Assembly (NCBI GenBank): GCA_014360565.1
Contig: JACIXH010000033.1
Location: 1-34,408 of the forward strand
Length of the DNA stretch: 34,408 nucleotides
Direction of reading: 5' to 3'
From: Nocardia sp.
GTDB taxonomy: Bacteria; Actinomycetota; Actinomycetes; Mycobacteriales; Mycobacteriaceae
The notes beneath the pieces were generated by a model. The model searched no databases and had not been told where the DNA came from. It saw nothing but the letters and a program-made list of their open reading frames with translations. Made by a program: the position numbers and the translations under genes. Positions within the stretch are counted from its first letter, which is position 1. Each line of letters begins with the position of its first letter. Positions 34,301 to 34,408 of this stretch are shown here, piece by piece.

Positions 34301-34408
34301 GGATGGAAGCCCGCCCGGCATTGAAGGATCAGATCGGCACCCGCATCGAGCTGCGGCTCGGTGACCCGATGGACTCCGAGATCGGCCGCAAGTTCGCCTC
34401 GCTCGTGC
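31306..34408 (+). CDS. eccC: EccC, FtsK/SpoIIIE-type ATPase motor (right locus), 3' end outside window
   Basis: The reading frame is open from ATG 31306 to the window end (1,034 codons visible), so it is a partial gene and not a broken one. The N-terminus matches the left EccC (TPGGEVTLQPPPEIPRI, then a Met-rich membrane region with about 18 Met between residues 38 and 88). Walker A of D1 is GATGSGKS at 484-491 with Walker B LFVVLDEFSELL. D2 has GGPQSGKS at 844-851. D3 lies beyond the window. D1 of the two EccC proteins is nearly identical over long stretches (for example LNLVLVDFKGGATFLGLD), so they are close paralogues. If the locus is ESX-4, esx genes followed by rplM-rpsI would be expected just downstream. 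Confidence 0.95.
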   Translation, partial: MSTVRFQRRARREMPRTPGGEVTLQPPPEIPRITPGSLLMKLMPVVMVVGMVGMMALMFTTGGKNMMSNPMSMMFPMMMIMSMVTMFGQGGGKGAKAAEANEDRKDYLRYLDQVRKDVDETATQQRAAVEWSHPEPGLIWMLAGTSRMWERRSGDKDFCHARIGLGGQRLATRLVAPETGPVEELEPIAAVSLRRFVRAHSTVPDLPTAIAVKGFGTVALDGDRAQARDMTRAMLLQLCMFQAPDQVLVAVVCGPDTAREWEWTKWLPHTQHPEVQDGVGTQRMFYGSIREAMTGLAPLLGNRVRYSRNQPNNPNMVHVVIVVDGGLLEAEDDQLRESGYEGVTIIDLCNYAPRLAVSRGIKMVVENGECLGRGATGNQERFATIDRVSAEQAQQLARRLAPYRAATQRSSDVETDEAETISTWSQLMSLGDIGNFNPASAWRPRYGRERLRVPFGIGADGAPVELDIKEAAENGMGPHGLCIGATGSGKSEFLRTLVLSLLATHSPDQLNLVLVDFKGGATFLGLDGVPHVAAVITNLEDEADLVDRMKDALAGEMNRRQEVLRQAGNFANVSEYEKARAAGADLDPLPALFVVLDEFSELLTQHPDFAELFVMIGRLGRSLQVHLLLASQRLEEGKLKGLESHLSYRIGLKTFSANESRQVLGVPDAYNLPSTPGGGYLKSDSGEIQRFQASYVSGPYVGGGSAREVTSAGIVGGEIDVNARPFNATHVGFRTADRVPLPVEAAFEPDPVGDENDQMSNLNMLVSRIQSYGQARKAHEIWLPPLDEAPSLDQLIPRSILTGEYSATATLRAPIGIVDRPYDQRRDPLMLDLSGSRGHVAIVGGPQSGKSTALRSLVMAMSLTHTAEQVQFYCLDFGGGTMSSLQGLPHVGSVASRMDPDKVRRTVAEMSSLVRQRERRFHQLGIESMVEFRRLRAMDPNSSPAAAGAHEDPYGDAFLVIDGFGTIRQDYEALEQQVTNLALQGLSYGVHVVIGISRWMEARPALKDQIGTRIELRLGDPMDSEIGRKFASLV

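Overview
The window is high-GC actinobacterial DNA, most probably from Nocardia or a close relative in the Mycobacteriales. Three things point there: the conserved infA-rpmJ-rpsM-rpsK-rpsD-rpoA-rplQ-truA run, type VII secretion (ESX) genes on both sides of it, and a DUF4254 gene of the type common in Nocardia. No taxonomic search was possible.

Layout. (1) 29-6971, plus strand: a compact type VII operon, eccD-mycP-eccC, entered at its 5' side; no eccB, eccE or esx gene is visible with it. (2) 6980-9062: a GntR/UTRA regulator and a GNAT acetyltransferase translationally coupled on the minus strand, divergent from a DUF4254 gene. (3) 9130-12555, minus strand: a very large EspI-like protein, with about 870 residues of Pro/Gln-rich disordered sequence followed by a MinD/ParA-type ATPase. 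(4) 12932-17636: the translation and RNA polymerase alpha operon plus truA, with leader hairpins and a strong terminator after rplQ. (5) 17668-24158: accessory and housekeeping genes. These are an AraC regulator with a nitrilase homologue that has lost its catalytic cysteine, a HerA-like ATPase, a copper-type CsoR/RicR repressor with its operator, a methylthioadenosine phosphorylase homologue, a PAS-like DUF5593-type protein and an NADPH-dependent FMN reductase. (6) 24178-34408: a second, fuller type VII locus: eccE (minus), eccB (plus), a potassium channel gene (minus), mycP and eccD (minus), and eccC (plus, cut by the window end).

How it fits together. The right-hand locus lies downstream of truA with eccB and eccC on one strand and eccD-mycP on the other. 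As I recall it, this is the arrangement of ESX-4 in Mycobacterium tuberculosis, so I infer that it is the positional ESX-4 orthologue, with an eccE and a K+ channel gene added. The left-hand operon encodes very similar paralogues (the first EccC ATPase domains are nearly identical over long stretches). It may be a second ESX-4-type machine, or a module sharing EccB/EccE with the right-hand locus. The EspI-like ATPase between the left operon and infA is a plausible accessory factor for one or both. EccB, EccC, EccD and EccE form the inner-membrane complex, MycP is the membrane-tethered subtilisin-like protease, and EccC is the motor.

No tRNA or rRNA gene, CRISPR array, insertion sequence or phage gene was seen.
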